From Enterobacter chuandaensis (GTDB lineage Bacteria; Pseudomonadota; Gammaproteobacteria; Enterobacterales; Enterobacteriaceae): a DNA stretch of 64,000 bases. The first letter of the stretch is position 1; each line of letters opens with the position of its first letter. Both the position numbers and the translations under genes were made by a program. The stretch covers positions 16,960 through 80,959 of the forward strand of contig NZ_QZCS01000020.1 in assembly GCF_003594915.1 (NCBI RefSeq), in the 5' to 3' direction. The notes under the pieces were generated by a model, which was not told the origin of the DNA, did no database searches, and saw only the letters and a list, made by a program, of their open reading frames with translations. This document shows, piece after piece, positions 53,177 through 63,879 of this stretch.

Positions 53177-54067
53177 GTGGATTTACGCGATCTAAAAATG
53201 TTCCTGCACCTGGCGGAAAGCCGCCACTTTGGCCGTAGCGCCCGGGCGATGCACGTTAGCCCCTCCACGCTTTCGCGCCAGATCCAGCGCCTTGAGGAAG
53301 ACCTCGGCCAGCCGCTGTTCGTGCGCGATAACCGCACCGTCACCCTCACGGAAGCAGGAGAAGAGCTGCGCGTCTTTGCCCAGCAGACGCTGTTGCAGTA
53401 CCAACAGCTGCGGCACGCCATTGACCAGCAGGGACCGTCGCTTTCCGGCGAGCTGCATATTTTCTGCTCCGTGACCGCCGCCTACAGCCATCTGCCGCCG
53501 ATCCTTGACCGCTTCCGCGCGGCGCATCCGTCGGTTGAAATTAAGCTCACCACCGGCGACGCCGCCGACGCAATGGAAAAAGTGGTGACCGGCGAAGCAG
53601 ATCTCGCCATCGCCGGGAAACCCGAAACCCTGCCGGGCGCGGTGGCGTTCTCGATGCTGGAGAATCTGGCTGTGGTGCTGATCGCCCCGGCACTGCCCTG
53701 CCCGGTGCGTAACCAGGTGTCGGTGGAAAAACCGGACTGGTCAACGGTGCCGTTTATCATGGCCGATCAGGGGCCGGTGCGTCGCCGTATTGAGCTGTGG
53801 TTCCGCCGTCAGAAAATCAGCAATCCGTCGATTTACGCCACCGTCAGCGGTCATGAGGCGATGGTGTCGATGGTGGCGCTAGGCTGCGGCGTGGCGCTGC
53901 TGCCGGAAGTGGTGCTGGAAAACAGCCCGGAACCGGTGCGCAATCGCGTGATGATTCTGGAGCGCAGCGACGAGAAAACCCCGTTTGAGCTTGGCGTGTG
54001 CGCACAAAAAAAGCGGCTACATGAGCCGCTTATTGATGCGTTCTGGAGCATATTGCCGAATCACTAA
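53177..54067 (+). CDS. ilvY: IlvY, LysR-type activator of ilvC
   Basis: A 296-residue LysR-type regulator with an N-terminal helix-turn-helix (FGRSARAMHVSPSTLSRQIQRLE) and a substrate-binding effector domain. The GTG at 53177 is used because GGGAG lies eight bases upstream and the protein then starts as in E. coli (xDLRDLK); the GTG at 53168 overlaps that site. It converges on ilvA with a four-base overlap. Confidence 0.96.
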   Translation: MDLRDLKMFLHLAESRHFGRSARAMHVSPSTLSRQIQRLEEDLGQPLFVRDNRTVTLTEAGEELRVFAQQTLLQYQQLRHAIDQQGPSLSGELHIFCSVTAAYSHLPPILDRFRAAHPSVEIKLTTGDAADAMEKVVTGEADLAIAGKPETLPGAVAFSMLENLAVVLIAPALPCPVRNQVSVEKPDWSTVPFIMADQGPVRRRIELWFRRQKISNPSIYATVSGHEAMVSMVALGCGVALLPEVVLENSPEPVRNRVMILERSDEKTPFELGVCAQKKRLHEPLIDAFWSILPNH

Positions 54068-55608
54068 CCCGCCAGAAAGAACCTGAACGCCGGGTTATGG
54101 GTCTCGTCGTGACATTCATAGCCCAGCTCGTTCAGCCGCGTTTCGAAATCCGGCTCGTGCTCGCCCAGTTCGAACGCCGCCAGCACGCGCCCGTAGTCGG
54201 TGCCGTGGCTGCGGTAGTGGAACAGGGAGATGTTCCAGTGCGTGCCCAGCGTGTGCAGGAACTTGAGCAGCGCGCCCGGTGATTCCGGGAACTCGAAGCT
54301 GAACAGACGTTCCTGGAGCGGCTTCGAGGGACGCCCGCCAACCATGTAACGCACGTGCAGCTTCGCCATCTCATCGTCAGAAAGATCGACCACGCTGTAG
54401 CCGCCGTTATGCAGCAGGTTGAGGATCTCTTTGCGCTCCTCCACTCCCCGGCTCAGACGCACGCCGACAAAGATGCAGGCATCTTTGGCATCGGCAAAAC
54501 GGTAATTGAACTCCGTTACCGAACGACCGCCCAGCAGCTGGCAGAACTTAAGGAAGCTGCCCTTCTCTTCCGGGATGGTCACCGCCAGCAGCGCTTCACG
54601 CTGTTCGCCCAGCTCGCAGCGCTCAGAAACGTAGCGCAGGCCGTGGAAATTCACGTTGGCACCGGAAAGCACGTGCGCCAGACGCTCGCCGCGAATGTTG
54701 TGTTGTGCGATGTATTTTTTCATCCCCGCCAGCGCCAGCGCGCCGGACGGTTCCGCCACCGCACGCACGTCCTCGAACAGATCTTTCATCGCCGCGCAGA
54801 TCGCATCGCTGTCTACGGTGACGATATCGTCGAGATATTCCTGGCACAGGCGGAAGGTTTCGTCGCCAATGCGCTTCACCGCCACACCCTCGGCAAACAG
54901 CCCGACGCGCGGCAGATCGACCGGATGCCCGGCATCCAGCGCCGCCTTCAGGCAGGCAGAGTCTTCCGCTTCAACGGCAATGACTTTGATCTGCGGCATC
55001 AGCTGTTTGATCAGCACCGCCACGCCCGCGGCTAACCCGCCGCCTCCAACCGGGACGAAGACGCGGTCGAGATGCGCATCCTGCTGCAGCAGTTCAAGCG
55101 CCAGCGTGCCCTGCCCGGCAATCACCATCGGGTGGTCAAACGGCGGCACCCAGGTGAAGCCCTGCTGCTGCGCCAGCTCGATCGCTTTGGCTTTCGCTTC
55201 GTCAAAATTGGCCCCGTGGAGCAGCACTTCCCCGCCGAAACCGCGTACCGCATCGACTTTGATGTCTGCGGTGGCGACCGGCATCACGATCAGCGCTTTT
55301 AGCCCCAGACGGGCAGATGAGAACGCCACGCCCTGGGCGTGGTTGCCCGCAGACGCGGTAATCACCCCGCGCGCTTTTTGCTCGTCGGTCAGCCCAGCCA
55401 TCATCGCGTAGGCGCCGCGCAGCTTAAAGCTGTGCACCGGCTGACGGTCTTCGCGCTTCACCAGAATGACGTTGTCGAGGCGCGAAGAGAGTTTTTCCAT
55501 CTTCTGCAGGGGCGTGACCTGCACGGCTTCATAGACCGGCGCGCGCAGCACCGCTCTCAGATATTCCGCCCCCTCGGGGGCGGCGGATAAGGGTTGTGAC
55601 TCGGCCAT
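54064..55608 (-). CDS. ilvA: Threonine deaminase (biosynthetic)
   Basis: IlvA converts threonine to 2-oxobutyrate, the committed step to isoleucine. The 514 residues match E. coli. PLP binds Lys62 in HSFKLRGA, the phosphate loop is GGGGLAAG, and two ACT-like C-terminal domains give isoleucine inhibition and valine activation. The ATG at 55608 matches E. coli; another at 55611 overlaps the ilvD stop. Last gene of ilvGMEDA. Confidence 0.98.
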   Translation of the reverse strand: MAESQPLSAAPEGAEYLRAVLRAPVYEAVQVTPLQKMEKLSSRLDNVILVKREDRQPVHSFKLRGAYAMMAGLTDEQKARGVITASAGNHAQGVAFSSARLGLKALIVMPVATADIKVDAVRGFGGEVLLHGANFDEAKAKAIELAQQQGFTWVPPFDHPMVIAGQGTLALELLQQDAHLDRVFVPVGGGGLAAGVAVLIKQLMPQIKVIAVEAEDSACLKAALDAGHPVDLPRVGLFAEGVAVKRIGDETFRLCQEYLDDIVTVDSDAICAAMKDLFEDVRAVAEPSGALALAGMKKYIAQHNIRGERLAHVLSGANVNFHGLRYVSERCELGEQREALLAVTIPEEKGSFLKFCQLLGGRSVTEFNYRFADAKDACIFVGVRLSRGVEERKEILNLLHNGGYSVVDLSDDEMAKLHVRYMVGGRPSKPLQERLFSFEFPESPGALLKFLHTLGTHWNISLFHYRSHGTDYGRVLAAFELGEHEPDFETRLNELGYECHDETHNPAFRFFLAG

Positions 55609-55610
55609 CA

Positions 55611-57461
55611 TTAGCCCCCAAGCTTAGATTTATCGCGCACCGCGCCTTTATCTGCACTGGTGGCAAGGCTCGCGTAGGCGCGCAGAGCGAAGGAGACTTC
55701 GCGCTGACGGTCTTTCGGCGTCCAGGCTTTGTCGCCGCGGGCTTCCTGCGCTTCACGACGGGCCGCAATTTCCTGGTCGCTCAGCTTGAGCTGAATGCCG
55801 CGATTCGGAATGTCGATTTCGATCAGGTCACCGTCTTCGATGATGGCGATGTTGCCGCCGCTTGCCGCTTCCGGGGAAACGTGGCCGATAGAGAGGCCGG
55901 AGGTGCCGCCGGAGAAACGTCCGTCGGTGATCAACGCGCAGGCTTTACCGAGGCCCATGGATTTCAGGAAGGTGGTTGGGTAGAGCATCTCCTGCATGCC
56001 CGGGCCGCCTTTCGGCCCTTCGTAGCGAATGACAACCACGTCGCCTTCCACCACTTTGCCGCCAAGGATAGCGTCTACCGCTTCATCCTGGCTTTCGTAC
56101 ACTTTCGCCGGACCGGTGAATTTCAGGATGCTGTCGTCCACGCCTGCGGTTTTCACGATGCAGCCGTTTTCCGCAAAGTTACCGTACAGCACGGCCAGAC
56201 CGCCGTCTTTGCTGTAGGCGTGTTCCAGCGAGCGGATGCAGCCTTCGGCGCGGTCATCGTCCAGGGTATCCCAGCGACAGTCCTGCGAGAACGCCTGGGT
56301 AGTACGAATACCCGCTGGACCCGCGCGGAACATCTTTTTCACCGCGTCGTCTTTGGTCAGCATGACGTCGTACTGATCCAGCGACTCCGGCAGCGTCAGG
56401 CCGAGCACGTTTTTCACGTCACGGTTCAGCAGCCCGGCGCGATCCAGCTCACCCAGAATACCGATGACGCCACCGGCACGGTGCACGTCTTCCATGTGGT
56501 ACTTCTGGGTACTCGGTGCGACCTTACACAACTGCGGCACCTTGCGGGAGAGCTTGTCGATGTCGCTCATGGTGAAGTCAATTTCGGCTTCCTGCGCGGC
56601 AGCCAGCAGGTGCAGAACGGTATTGGTGGAACCGCCCATGGCGATATCCAGCGTCATGGCGTTTTCAAATGCGGCTTTGCTGGCGATGCTGCGCGGCAGC
56701 GCGCTGGCGTCGTCCTGCTCGTAGTAGCGTTTGGTCAGCTCAACGATGCGTTTACCGGCATTCAGGAACAGCTGCTTACGGTCGGCGTGGGTTGCCAGCA
56801 GCGAACCGTTACCCGGCTGAGAGAGGCCCAGCGCTTCGGTCAGGCAGTTCATGGAGTTGGCGGTGAACATCCCGGAACAAGAGCCGCAGGTCGGACACGC
56901 GGAGCGTTCCACCTGTTCGCTCTGCTCGTCTGACACTTTCGGGTCCGCGCCCTGGATCATCGCATCGACAAGGTCGAGCTTAATGATTTTGTCGGAGAGC
57001 TTGGTTTTCCCCGCTTCCATCGGGCCACCGGAGACGAAGATCACCGGAATATTCAGGCGCAGGGAGGCCATCAGCATCCCCGGGGTGATTTTGTCGCAGT
57101 TGGAGATACAGACCATCGCATCGGCGCAGTGGGCGTTAACCATATACTCTACCGAGTCGGCGATCAGCTCGCGCGACGGCAGTGAATAGAGCATGCCCCC
57201 GTGGCCCATTGCGATACCGTCATCCACTGCAATAGTGTTGAACTCTTTCGCCACACCGCCGGAGGCTTCGATTTGCTCGGCAACCAGTTTACCGAGGTCG
57301 CGCAGGTGCACGTGGCCCGGTACGAACTGGGTGAAGGAGTTCACCACGGCGATAATCGGCTTGCCGAAATCGGCGTCGGTCATTCCGGTGGCGCGCCACA
57401 GCGCGCGGGCTCCCGCCATGTTGCGGCCGTGGGTGGTGGTGGCTGAACGATACTTAGGCAT
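55611..57461 (-). CDS. ilvD: Dihydroxy-acid dehydratase
   Basis: IlvD dehydrates the dihydroxy acids to 2-oxoisovalerate and 2-oxo-3-methylvalerate using an oxygen-sensitive [4Fe-4S] cluster. It has 616 residues, as in E. coli. The cluster cysteines lie in [10 protein letters not shown] and [18 protein letters not shown]. It lies 60 bp after ilvE. Confidence 0.98.
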   Translation of the reverse strand: MPKYRSATTTHGRNMAGARALWRATGMTDADFGKPIIAVVNSFTQFVPGHVHLRDLGKLVAEQIEASGGVAKEFNTIAVDDGIAMGHGGMLYSLPSRELIADSVEYMVNAHCADAMVCISNCDKITPGMLMASLRLNIPVIFVSGGPMEAGKTKLSDKIIKLDLVDAMIQGADPKVSDEQSEQVERSACPTCGSCSGMFTANSMNCLTEALGLSQPGNGSLLATHADRKQLFLNAGKRIVELTKRYYEQDDASALPRSIASKAAFENAMTLDIAMGGSTNTVLHLLAAAQEAEIDFTMSDIDKLSRKVPQLCKVAPSTQKYHMEDVHRAGGVIGILGELDRAGLLNRDVKNVLGLTLPESLDQYDVMLTKDDAVKKMFRAGPAGIRTTQAFSQDCRWDTLDDDRAEGCIRSLEHAYSKDGGLAVLYGNFAENGCIVKTAGVDDSILKFTGPAKVYESQDEAVDAILGGKVVEGDVVVIRYEGPKGGPGMQEMLYPTTFLKSMGLGKACALITDGRFSGGTSGLSIGHVSPEAASGGNIAIIEDGDLIEIDIPNRGIQLKLSDQEIAARREAQEARGDKAWTPKDRQREVSFALRAYASLATSADKGAVRDKSKLGG

Positions 57462-57521
57462 GCTTTATTTACTCCCGTCTGACTATTTAATGGGACGGTG
57501 CGTGCCGTCCCAAATTTATAC

Positions 57522-58451
57522 TTAGTGATTAACCTGATCCAACCAGCCGTATTTATCTTCCGTTTCACCGGTGAAGAGGCCGAAGAACGCCTGCTGGATG
57601 CGTTTGGTGACCGGACCGCAGCGGCCTTCGCCCACCTGGATACCGTCTACGCTGCGCACCGGCGTAATTTCAGCCGCCGTGCCGGACATAAATACTTCAT
57701 CGGCCAGATACAGAGATTCGCGGGACAGAACCTGCTCGCGCACTTCGATACCCAGATCTTTCGCCAGCTTGATGATGGCGTCACGGGTGATGCCCGGCAG
57801 CGCGGACGAGGTGAACGGCGGCGTGAACAGGATGCCGTCTTTCACTTCAAACAGGTTTTCACCCGCACCTTCAGAGATGTAGCCGTTCACGTCGAGCGCG
57901 ATACCTTCCTGATAGCCGTGGCGGCGCGCTTCGCTACCGACCAGCAGTGAGGAGAGGTAGTTTCCGCCCGCTTTCGCGGCGGTCGGGATGGTGTTTGGCG
58001 CTACGCGGTTCCAGGAAGAGACCATTGCGTCGATCCCCTGCTCCAGGGCTTCTGCTCCCAGATAAGCACCCCATGGAAACGCAGCAATGATCACATCGGT
58101 GTTGTAACCGGCTGGCGGGTTCACCCCCATGCCGACGTCGCCCACGAAGACCAGCGGACGAATATAGGCGCTGGTCAGGTTGTTCTTACGGATTACGTCG
58201 CGGCAGGCTTCCATCAGTTCATCAACGCTTTGAGAAACCGGGAAACGATAAATTTTGGCTGAGTCATGCAGACGCTGCATGTGTTCGCGATGGCGGAACA
58301 CCACTGGTCCTTTGTGAGAGTCGTAGCAACGGATGCCTTCAAACACGGAGGTACCGTAGTGCAGCGCGTGGGACATCACGTGGACTTTCGCGTCCTCCCA
58401 GCGAACCATCTCCCCATTGAACCAAATGTAATCAGCTTTTTTTGTCGTCAT
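57522..58451 (-). CDS. ilvE: Branched-chain amino acid aminotransferase
   Basis: IlvE is the last enzyme of valine, isoleucine and leucine synthesis. The 309 residues match E. coli. It is a class IV PLP enzyme with Lys160 in IPTAAKAGGNYLSS and the YISEGAGENLFEV motif. It lies 18 bp after ilvM. Confidence 0.98.
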   Translation of the reverse strand: MTTKKADYIWFNGEMVRWEDAKVHVMSHALHYGTSVFEGIRCYDSHKGPVVFRHREHMQRLHDSAKIYRFPVSQSVDELMEACRDVIRKNNLTSAYIRPLVFVGDVGMGVNPPAGYNTDVIIAAFPWGAYLGAEALEQGIDAMVSSWNRVAPNTIPTAAKAGGNYLSSLLVGSEARRHGYQEGIALDVNGYISEGAGENLFEVKDGILFTPPFTSSALPGITRDAIIKLAKDLGIEVREQVLSRESLYLADEVFMSGTAAEITPVRSVDGIQVGEGRCGPVTKRIQQAFFGLFTGETEDKYGWLDQVNH

Positions 58452-58469
58452 TTTTTCGTCCTGTCACGC

Positions 58470-58733
58470 TCAAGCGCGGATTTGTTGTGATGTGGTTGTG
58501 CTCTGGCAGATGGCAACATGGGCAACGTCTACCAGCTTTGATAACTGACTAAACAGTAAGTCGACCGGCCGCGGGCTGGCAACGGTTAATTCGATACTGA
58601 TGTTCTGCGCGTCGGTGGCCGTTTCCATATTCATTGAGCAAATCTGAAAACCACGGTGGCGGACCACACGCAATACGCGTTCTAACGTTTCCGGGTTGAA
58701 GCGAGCCTGCACGGCGACCTGATGTTGCATCAT
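58470..58733 (-). CDS. ilvM: Acetolactate synthase II small subunit
   Basis: An 87-residue ACT-domain regulatory subunit that stabilises the IlvG catalytic subunit. It starts [27 protein letters not shown] and holds one betaalphabeta-betaalphabeta ACT fold. Its start overlaps the ilvG stop by four bases, giving equal expression. Confidence 0.97.
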   Translation of the reverse strand: MMQHQVAVQARFNPETLERVLRVVRHRGFQICSMNMETATDAQNISIELTVASPRPVDLLFSQLSKLVDVAHVAICQSTTTSQQIRA

Positions 58734-60376
58734 GATAATTTCTCCAGCATTTGTGAGTTACTGGCACCGGGCGGTACCAACGGCCAGACGTTCTCAAGCT
58801 CGTCGATTGAGACATGAAGCAGGTATGGCCCTTCGCTTGACAGCATGGTGTCGAGTGCCGCTTCAACCTGGTCTTTACGGGTGATGTGCTGACCAGGAAT
58901 GCCGAAGGCGCTGGCCAGGGTAAGGAAATCGGGGTTATCGGTGAGCGTCGTTTCGCTGTAGCGCTCCTGGAAGAACAGCTGTTGCCACTGGCGAACCATC
59001 CCTAAACGCTGGTTATCGAGCAACACGATCTTCAGCGGTAACTGTTTGCGCTTCACGGTGCCGAGCTCCTGGACGTTCATCATGAAGGAGCCGTCACCGG
59101 AGATACAGATAACGGTATCGTTCGGACGGGCAACCTGCGCGCCAACGGCTGCCGGCAGACCGAAGCCCATCGTCCCTAACCCGCTGGAGGTGATGAAGTT
59201 TTCCGGGCGGGTGTAGGTCATATGCTGGGCGGACCACATCTGGTGCTGGCCCACATCCGTCGTCACCACGCTGTCAGCAGGTTTACGGTCGGACAACTGC
59301 TTCAACAGCAGCGGCGCGTAGATGGCCTCGCCGGGGTGGTCGTAACGCCAGGCGTGCTCGGCGCGCATGTCTGCGGTGTGCTGACGCCATGGGTTGATAT
59401 CCAGCGGCTGCTGCAATGCCGGTAACAGCGCGTTGAGATCACCCTGCAGCGCAACGTGCGCCTGACGCAGCTTGTTCATCTCCGCCGGGTCGATATCCAT
59501 ATGGATGACTTTGGCGTTCGGCGCAAAGGTATTCAGCTTGCCGGTAACGCGGTCGTCAAAACGAGCCCCCACGGCGATGAGCAGATCGCACTCCTGTACC
59601 GCCAGGTTTGCCGCTTTGGTACCGTGCATCCCCAGCATGCCAAGGTAATACGGGTAGTCCGCGTCGACTGCGCCCAGACCTTTCAGCGTACAGGTGGCGG
59701 GCATCTGCGTAGTCGCGATAAATTCCCGCAAGGCAGGAACAGCCTGCGCCATGCCTACGCCACCGCCGACGTACAGCATCGGCTGTTTCGCCTGCGCCAG
59801 CATCTGGCGGGCTTCTTCAACGTCTGCATGCGGGAACGCATTGTTGCTTTCAACGGTGGAGAAGTGCGGCTCCAGATCGCCGAGTGCAACCTGGATATCT
59901 TTCGGGATATCCACCAGAACCGGGCCAGGGCGACCAGAGCTTGCCACTTCAAACGCTTCTGCCACTACGCGTGGCAGTTCTTCGAGAGACTGGACGAGAA
60001 AGCTGTGTTTGGTGCAGGCCAGCGATAAACCGAGGACGTCGACTTCCTGGAAAGCATCGGTACCGATGAACGGAGAGGCTACCTGACCGGTGATCGCCAC
60101 GACGGGAACGGAATCGAGCAGCGCGTCAGCCAGGCCGGTGATCAGGTTCGTTGCGCCCGGACCTGAAGTCGCCATGCAGACGCCGGTTTTACCGGTCGCG
60201 CGGGCATAGCCGATAGCGGCCATCGCTGCGCCCTGCTCGTGCCGGCACAAGAGGTGTTCCACGCCGCCGTCATACAGTGCATCGTAAATCGGCATAATTG
60301 CGCCACCCGGATAACCGAACACGGTTTCGACTCCCTGCGCGCGCAACGCATGTACAACCCATTGTGCCCCATTCAT
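58730..60376 (-). CDS. ilvG: Acetolactate synthase II large subunit, intact
   Basis: IlvG with IlvM condenses pyruvate (or pyruvate and 2-oxobutyrate) into acetohydroxy acids using thiamine diphosphate, and this isozyme resists valine. The 548-residue frame is complete, unlike E. coli K-12, where a frameshift inactivates ilvG and makes the strain valine sensitive. The catalytic Glu lies in [11 protein letters not shown] and the cofactor motif in [24 protein letters not shown]. Expression is controlled by the ilvL attenuator. Confidence 0.98.
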   Translation of the reverse strand: MNGAQWVVHALRAQGVETVFGYPGGAIMPIYDALYDGGVEHLLCRHEQGAAMAAIGYARATGKTGVCMATSGPGATNLITGLADALLDSVPVVAITGQVASPFIGTDAFQEVDVLGLSLACTKHSFLVQSLEELPRVVAEAFEVASSGRPGPVLVDIPKDIQVALGDLEPHFSTVESNNAFPHADVEEARQMLAQAKQPMLYVGGGVGMAQAVPALREFIATTQMPATCTLKGLGAVDADYPYYLGMLGMHGTKAANLAVQECDLLIAVGARFDDRVTGKLNTFAPNAKVIHMDIDPAEMNKLRQAHVALQGDLNALLPALQQPLDINPWRQHTADMRAEHAWRYDHPGEAIYAPLLLKQLSDRKPADSVVTTDVGQHQMWSAQHMTYTRPENFITSSGLGTMGFGLPAAVGAQVARPNDTVICISGDGSFMMNVQELGTVKRKQLPLKIVLLDNQRLGMVRQWQQLFFQERYSETTLTDNPDFLTLASAFGIPGQHITRKDQVEAALDTMLSSEGPYLLHVSIDELENVWPLVPPGASNSQMLEKLS

Positions 60377-60460
60377 AGTTAGTTCCCCGTCATAAATCTG
60401 GAGAAACAGAATTTTGTGCTAGTCGTCATTCTCTGCTCCTCGTTTAAGTTTTTTAGTCAT

Positions 60461-60492
60461 AAAAAAACCCCCGGACCTTTCGGTGCGGGGGT
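60461..60492 (-). terminator. Attenuator of the ilvLGMEDA operon
   Basis: A G/C-rich hairpin (ACCCCCGCACCG paired with GGTCCGGGGGT around GAAA) followed on the minus strand by seven T residues, between the ilvL stop and ilvG. When leader translation stalls at scarce Ile, Val or Leu codons an alternative fold should prevent it. Confidence 0.92.
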
Positions 60493-60515
60493 CTTAGTTC
60501 GTTAAGGCTTGATTT

Positions 60516-60614
60516 CTAAGCCTTTCCTCGTCCAAGTGCAGCCCCGCACGGTGGGATAATAATCACCACCACGCTAATCACGACCAGGCTAATCACTCGT
60601 AGAAGGGCTGTCAT
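60516..60614 (-). CDS. ilvL: ilvL leader peptide
   Basis: A 32-codon leader ORF identical in protein sequence to E. coli IlvL as I recall it: MTALLRVISL, then a VVISVVVIII run, PPCGAALG and RGKA. The Val/Ile/Leu-rich stretch is the sensor for multivalent attenuation by all three branched-chain amino acids. Confidence 0.95.
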   Translation of the reverse strand: MTALLRVISLVVISVVVIIIPPCGAALGRGKA

Positions 60615-60955
60615 TTTCAGTTCTTTTTGCATCTTGTTCGAAGGAATACCTAAAGAGTTACCACAGTTTTTAAATCAAACACAAGATTTATTTATGACGC
60701 AGTTGATTAGCCAGCGAATCATATTTCTTAAAATCGTTGTTTTATATGAGGAAATTAGAAAATGAATATTTTTCATTTTTTTCACGTTCCCTGCAGCGTT
60801 AAAACGCGGTTTTTGACGTTTTGCGTGGAGGCTTCCACGCTGGTGTAACAGTTTCAACTTGCCGCCAAAATGCCTGAACAGGGGACGTAAATTCGCGAAA
60901 TCGCGCTAAACAGGTAACGCTCATACTGGCATAGTCCCGCCAGGAGGTAGTGTAA
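60615..60955. promoter_or_regulatory. Divergent control region between ilvL and yifB
   Basis: It holds the ilv operon promoter and, in E. coli, an AT-rich upstream activating region bound by IHF; the AT-rich tract at 60670-60780 fits. On the yifB side AGGAGGT stands eight bases before the start. A 7-bp hairpin (GCGTGGA/TCCACGC, 60823-60840) is present with no known role. Confidence 0.6.
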
Positions 60956-62476
60956 ATGTCACTGTCAGTTGTTTATACGCGTGCGGCTCTCGGGGTGAAG
61001 GCTCCGCTTATTTCCGTAGAGGTTCATTTGAGTAATGGGCTGCCAGGACTCACGCTTGTCGGGCTACCGGAAACGACGGTTAAAGAGGCCAGGGATCGCG
61101 TTCGCAGCGCAATCATAAATAGCGGTTATACCTTCCCCGCGAAGAAGATCACCATCAACCTTGCCCCCGCCGATCTGCCCAAAGAGGGGGGACGATATGA
61201 TTTACCTATCGCGATTGCGCTTCTCGCGGCTTCTGAGCAGCTTAAGACGAACAGGCTAGGCTCGTATGAGTTCGTGGGTGAACTCGCGCTTACAGGCGCA
61301 TTAAGAGGCGTTCCCGGTGCAATATCAGGTGCGCTGGAAGCAATACGCGCAGGACGGCAAATCATTGTCGCCAATGAAAACGCATCAGAAGTGAGTCTTA
61401 TTGCAGAGAAGGGATGCTTCATCGCGGGGCATCTTCAGGAAGTGTGTGCCTGGCTTGAAGGGCGTCATGAACTGTCCGAGCCGGAAGAGTGCGACGAGGC
61501 TATAGCGGATGCGCCAGAAGATCTCAGCGAGATCATGGGACAGGAGCAAGGGAAACGGGCGCTGGAGATTACGGCAGCGGGTGGTCACAATCTTCTGCTG
61601 ATTGGTCCGCCGGGTACGGGCAAAACCATGCTGGCGAGCAGGCTGAGCGGGCTGCTACCGCCGCTTAATAACCATGAAGCGCTGGAAAGCGCTGCCATTT
61701 ATAGTCTTATCAGTTCGACGTCGTTGCATAAACAGTGGCGTCGACGTCCCTTTCGTTCACCGCATCATAGCGCGTCACTGACAGCAATGGTCGGCGGTGG
61801 GTCTATTCCGGGGCCGGGAGAGATCTCACTGGCACACAACGGCATTCTGTTTCTCGATGAGCTACCTGAGTTTGAGCGCCGCGTGCTGGATGCACTGAGG
61901 GAGCCCATTGAATCGGGTGAGATACATATTTCACGCACGCGAGCCAAAATAAGCTATCCCGCCCGTTTTCAGCTCGTGGCGGCGATGAACCCCAGCCCGA
62001 CGGGGCATTATCAGGGCAACCATAACCGCTGTACGCCAGAGCAGACGCTGCGCTATCTGGGAAAACTCTCCGGTCCATTTCTCGACCGTTTCGATTTATC
62101 ACTGGAAATCCCGCTTCCACCGCCGGGTCTGCTCAGGCAGACGGATAGGCTCGGTGAAAGCTCCGCGCATGTTCGCGAGCGGGTTATCGCGGCACAGGCG
62201 CGACAGTACGCTCGTCAAAACAGGCTGAATGCACGGCTGGATAATGCCGGGATCCGACAGTTTTGTTCTCTTAACGGTGAAGATGCCGTGTGGCTGGAGG
62301 AGACGTTGACGCGCTTTGGGCTTTCCATACGTGCGTGGCAGCGTTTATTAAAAGTGGCCAGAACCATTGCGGACGTGGAGGGATGTGCCGACATTGAGAG
62401 GAAACACTTGCAGGAGGCGCTGAGCTATCGCGCTATCGATCGTTTGCTGCTGCATCTGCAGAAGTTACTGGCATAA
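60956..62476 (+). CDS. yifB: Mg chelatase-like AAA+ protein YifB (ComM family)
   Basis: A 506-residue AAA+ ATPase of the YifB/ComM family; the Vibrio and Haemophilus homologue ComM promotes branch migration of incoming DNA in natural transformation. An N-terminal Lon-like/S5 fold is followed by Walker A GPPGTGKT (217-224), Walker B GILFLDELPEF and an MCM-like lid. The role in non-competent enterics is unclear. It ends at a bidirectional terminator shared with maoP. Confidence 0.94.
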   Translation: MSLSVVYTRAALGVKAPLISVEVHLSNGLPGLTLVGLPETTVKEARDRVRSAIINSGYTFPAKKITINLAPADLPKEGGRYDLPIAIALLAASEQLKTNRLGSYEFVGELALTGALRGVPGAISGALEAIRAGRQIIVANENASEVSLIAEKGCFIAGHLQEVCAWLEGRHELSEPEECDEAIADAPEDLSEIMGQEQGKRALEITAAGGHNLLLIGPPGTGKTMLASRLSGLLPPLNNHEALESAAIYSLISSTSLHKQWRRRPFRSPHHSASLTAMVGGGSIPGPGEISLAHNGILFLDELPEFERRVLDALREPIESGEIHISRTRAKISYPARFQLVAAMNPSPTGHYQGNHNRCTPEQTLRYLGKLSGPFLDRFDLSLEIPLPPPGLLRQTDRLGESSAHVRERVIAAQARQYARQNRLNARLDNAGIRQFCSLNGEDAVWLEETLTRFGLSIRAWQRLLKVARTIADVEGCADIERKHLQEALSYRAIDRLLLHLQKLLA

Positions 62477-62500
62477 AAAAGGGGCCGTAGCCCCTTTTTT
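62475..62500. terminator. Bidirectional terminator between yifB and maoP
   Basis: AAAAAAGGGGC, CGTA loop, GCCCCTTTTTT: a symmetrical hairpin with an A-run on one side and a T-run on the other, so it can stop transcription from both convergent genes. Confidence 0.92.
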
Positions 62501-62501
62501 A

Positions 62502-62840
62502 TTAGTCGTCAGACTCGGTGTAGTCTTCTGCACCTTCCATCTGCGGCTTGCCGCCAGACAGCGTATGGAAACGCTTTGGACGCTTAATGCGCGCCATGTA
62601 CTTGATCCATACACGTTCTGCTTCAGATTGCGGCTCACGCTCGCCACGGCACACTGAGACAAACTGCTTTTCATCTTCAGTTGCAGGCTCACGTTTACCC
62701 AGATCCAGCTCGTTAAAGGCATAACCATGACGCTCAAGCAGCTGCGCCTCTTTGATGGTGAAATCGCCGTGACGAGAGAACCCGCGCGGATAATGTTTAT
62801 TGTCGAAAAAACGATTAGTCGTCGTAAAGCTTTCCGCCAT
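62502..62840 (-). CDS. maoP: Macrodomain Ori protein MaoP (YifE)
   Basis: A 112-residue DUF413 protein that, with the DNA site maoS, organises the Ori macrodomain in E. coli. The sequence [29 protein letters not shown] is nearly the same as in E. coli, and the protein has the same length. No enzymatic motif is seen. It is divergent from hdfR. Confidence 0.95.
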   Translation of the reverse strand: MAESFTTTNRFFDNKHYPRGFSRHGDFTIKEAQLLERHGYAFNELDLGKREPATEDEKQFVSVCRGEREPQSEAERVWIKYMARIKRPKRFHTLSGGKPQMEGAEDYTESDD

Positions 62841-62958
62841 CCTACACGCTCCTAATTCTTTGGCCGAGCTATTTATGGCGCGGAGTATTAGTTACGCTTG
62901 ACAGAGTGTAAAACAAAACATTTAAATCATAACGACAAATAATTTTGTGGAGAAAGAT
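62841..62958. promoter_or_regulatory. maoP-hdfR intergenic region, probably containing maoS
   Basis: In E. coli the short maoS site lies close to maoP. By synteny it may be in this 118-bp gap. I could not identify its sequence with confidence. Confidence 0.3.
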
Positions 62959-63780
62959 GTGGATACGGAATTGCTAAAAACTTTCCTTGAAGTGAGCAGA
63001 ACGCGTCACTTCGGGCGAGCCGCTGAAGCCCTTTACCTGACGCAGTCAGCAGTCAGTTTTCGTATTCGACAGCTGGAAAATCAACTGGGTGTGAATCTTT
63101 TTACCCGCCATCGCAACAATATCCGTCTCACGCCTGCTGGTGAAAAACTGCTTCCGTATGCGGAGACATTGATGAATACCTGGCAGGCAGCGCGCAAAGA
63201 GGTGGCGCATACCTCAAGGCACAATGAGTTCTCTATTGGGGCCAGCGCATCTCTGTGGGAATGTATGCTCAGTCAGTGGCTGAGCAGGCTATATCATTCA
63301 CACGGGCACCTGCAATTTGAGGCCAGAATTGCGCAACGTCAGTCGCTGGTTAAACAACTTCATGAGCGGCAGCTGGATCTACTTATCACGACAGAAGCCC
63401 CCAAAATGGACGAATTTAGCAGCCAGATCGTAGGGCAGTTTGGCCTGGCGCTTTACGCTTCTGAACCCTCAATGATGAAAGCCGATCTGACCTATTTGCG
63501 TCTGGAATGGGGCCCTGATTTTCAGCAGCATGAGGCGGGACTGATTGCACCTGATGATGTTCCACAGCTAACAACCAGTTCTGCCGAGATTGCCTGTCAG
63601 CAACTTCCCCTGTTGAAGGGTTGCACCTGGTTACCAGTCCGTTGGGCAGACGCTAAGCCAGGACTGCATACCGTCGTAGATTCCACTACCCTTTCCCGGC
63701 CGCTGTATGCGATTTGGCTGCAAAATAGCGATAAGCAATCTCAGATTAAAGATCTGTTGAAAACCAATGTAATGGATTGA
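62959..63780 (+). CDS. hdfR: HdfR, LysR-type regulator
   Basis: HdfR represses the flagellar master operon flhDC and affects other genes in E. coli and Salmonella. It has 273 residues with an N-terminal helix-turn-helix ([23 protein letters not shown]) and a substrate-binding domain. The GTG at 62959 follows GGAG by six bases and matches E. coli; the GTG at 62947 overlaps that site. It is a few residues shorter than the E. coli protein both internally and at the C-terminus. Confidence 0.94.
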   Translation: MDTELLKTFLEVSRTRHFGRAAEALYLTQSAVSFRIRQLENQLGVNLFTRHRNNIRLTPAGEKLLPYAETLMNTWQAARKEVAHTSRHNEFSIGASASLWECMLSQWLSRLYHSHGHLQFEARIAQRQSLVKQLHERQLDLLITTEAPKMDEFSSQIVGQFGLALYASEPSMMKADLTYLRLEWGPDFQQHEAGLIAPDDVPQLTTSSAEIACQQLPLLKGCTWLPVRWADAKPGLHTVVDSTTLSRPLYAIWLQNSDKQSQIKDLLKTNVMD

Positions 63781-63819
63781 TGCTGAGGCCAGCAGGGATG
63801 CTGGCTGCATTTCAGAATG

Positions 63820-63841
63820 CTGAAATTCCCCCGAATTTCAG
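63820..63841. other. Hairpin downstream of hdfR
   Basis: CTGAAATTC, CCCC loop, GAATTTCAG: a perfect 9-bp stem 40 bp after the hdfR stop. It has no T-run. It may act with the adjacent tRNA-Trp terminator as the 3' boundary of hdfR transcripts. Confidence 0.45.
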
Positions 63842-63843
63842 GC

Positions 63844-63874
63844 AAAAAAAAATCCTTTGCCGAAGCAAAGGATT
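63844..63874 (-). terminator. Terminator of the tRNA-Trp transcript
   Basis: AATCCTTTGC, CGAA loop, GCAAAGGATT (63851-63874), followed on the minus strand by a T-run. It lies six bases after the tRNA CCA. Confidence 0.92.
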
Positions 63875-63879
63875 CTATA

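Noticed and set aside
55596..56933. A 445-codon open frame antisense to ilvD
   Set aside because: Same reason; ilvD is complete and nearly identical to its E. coli counterpart.
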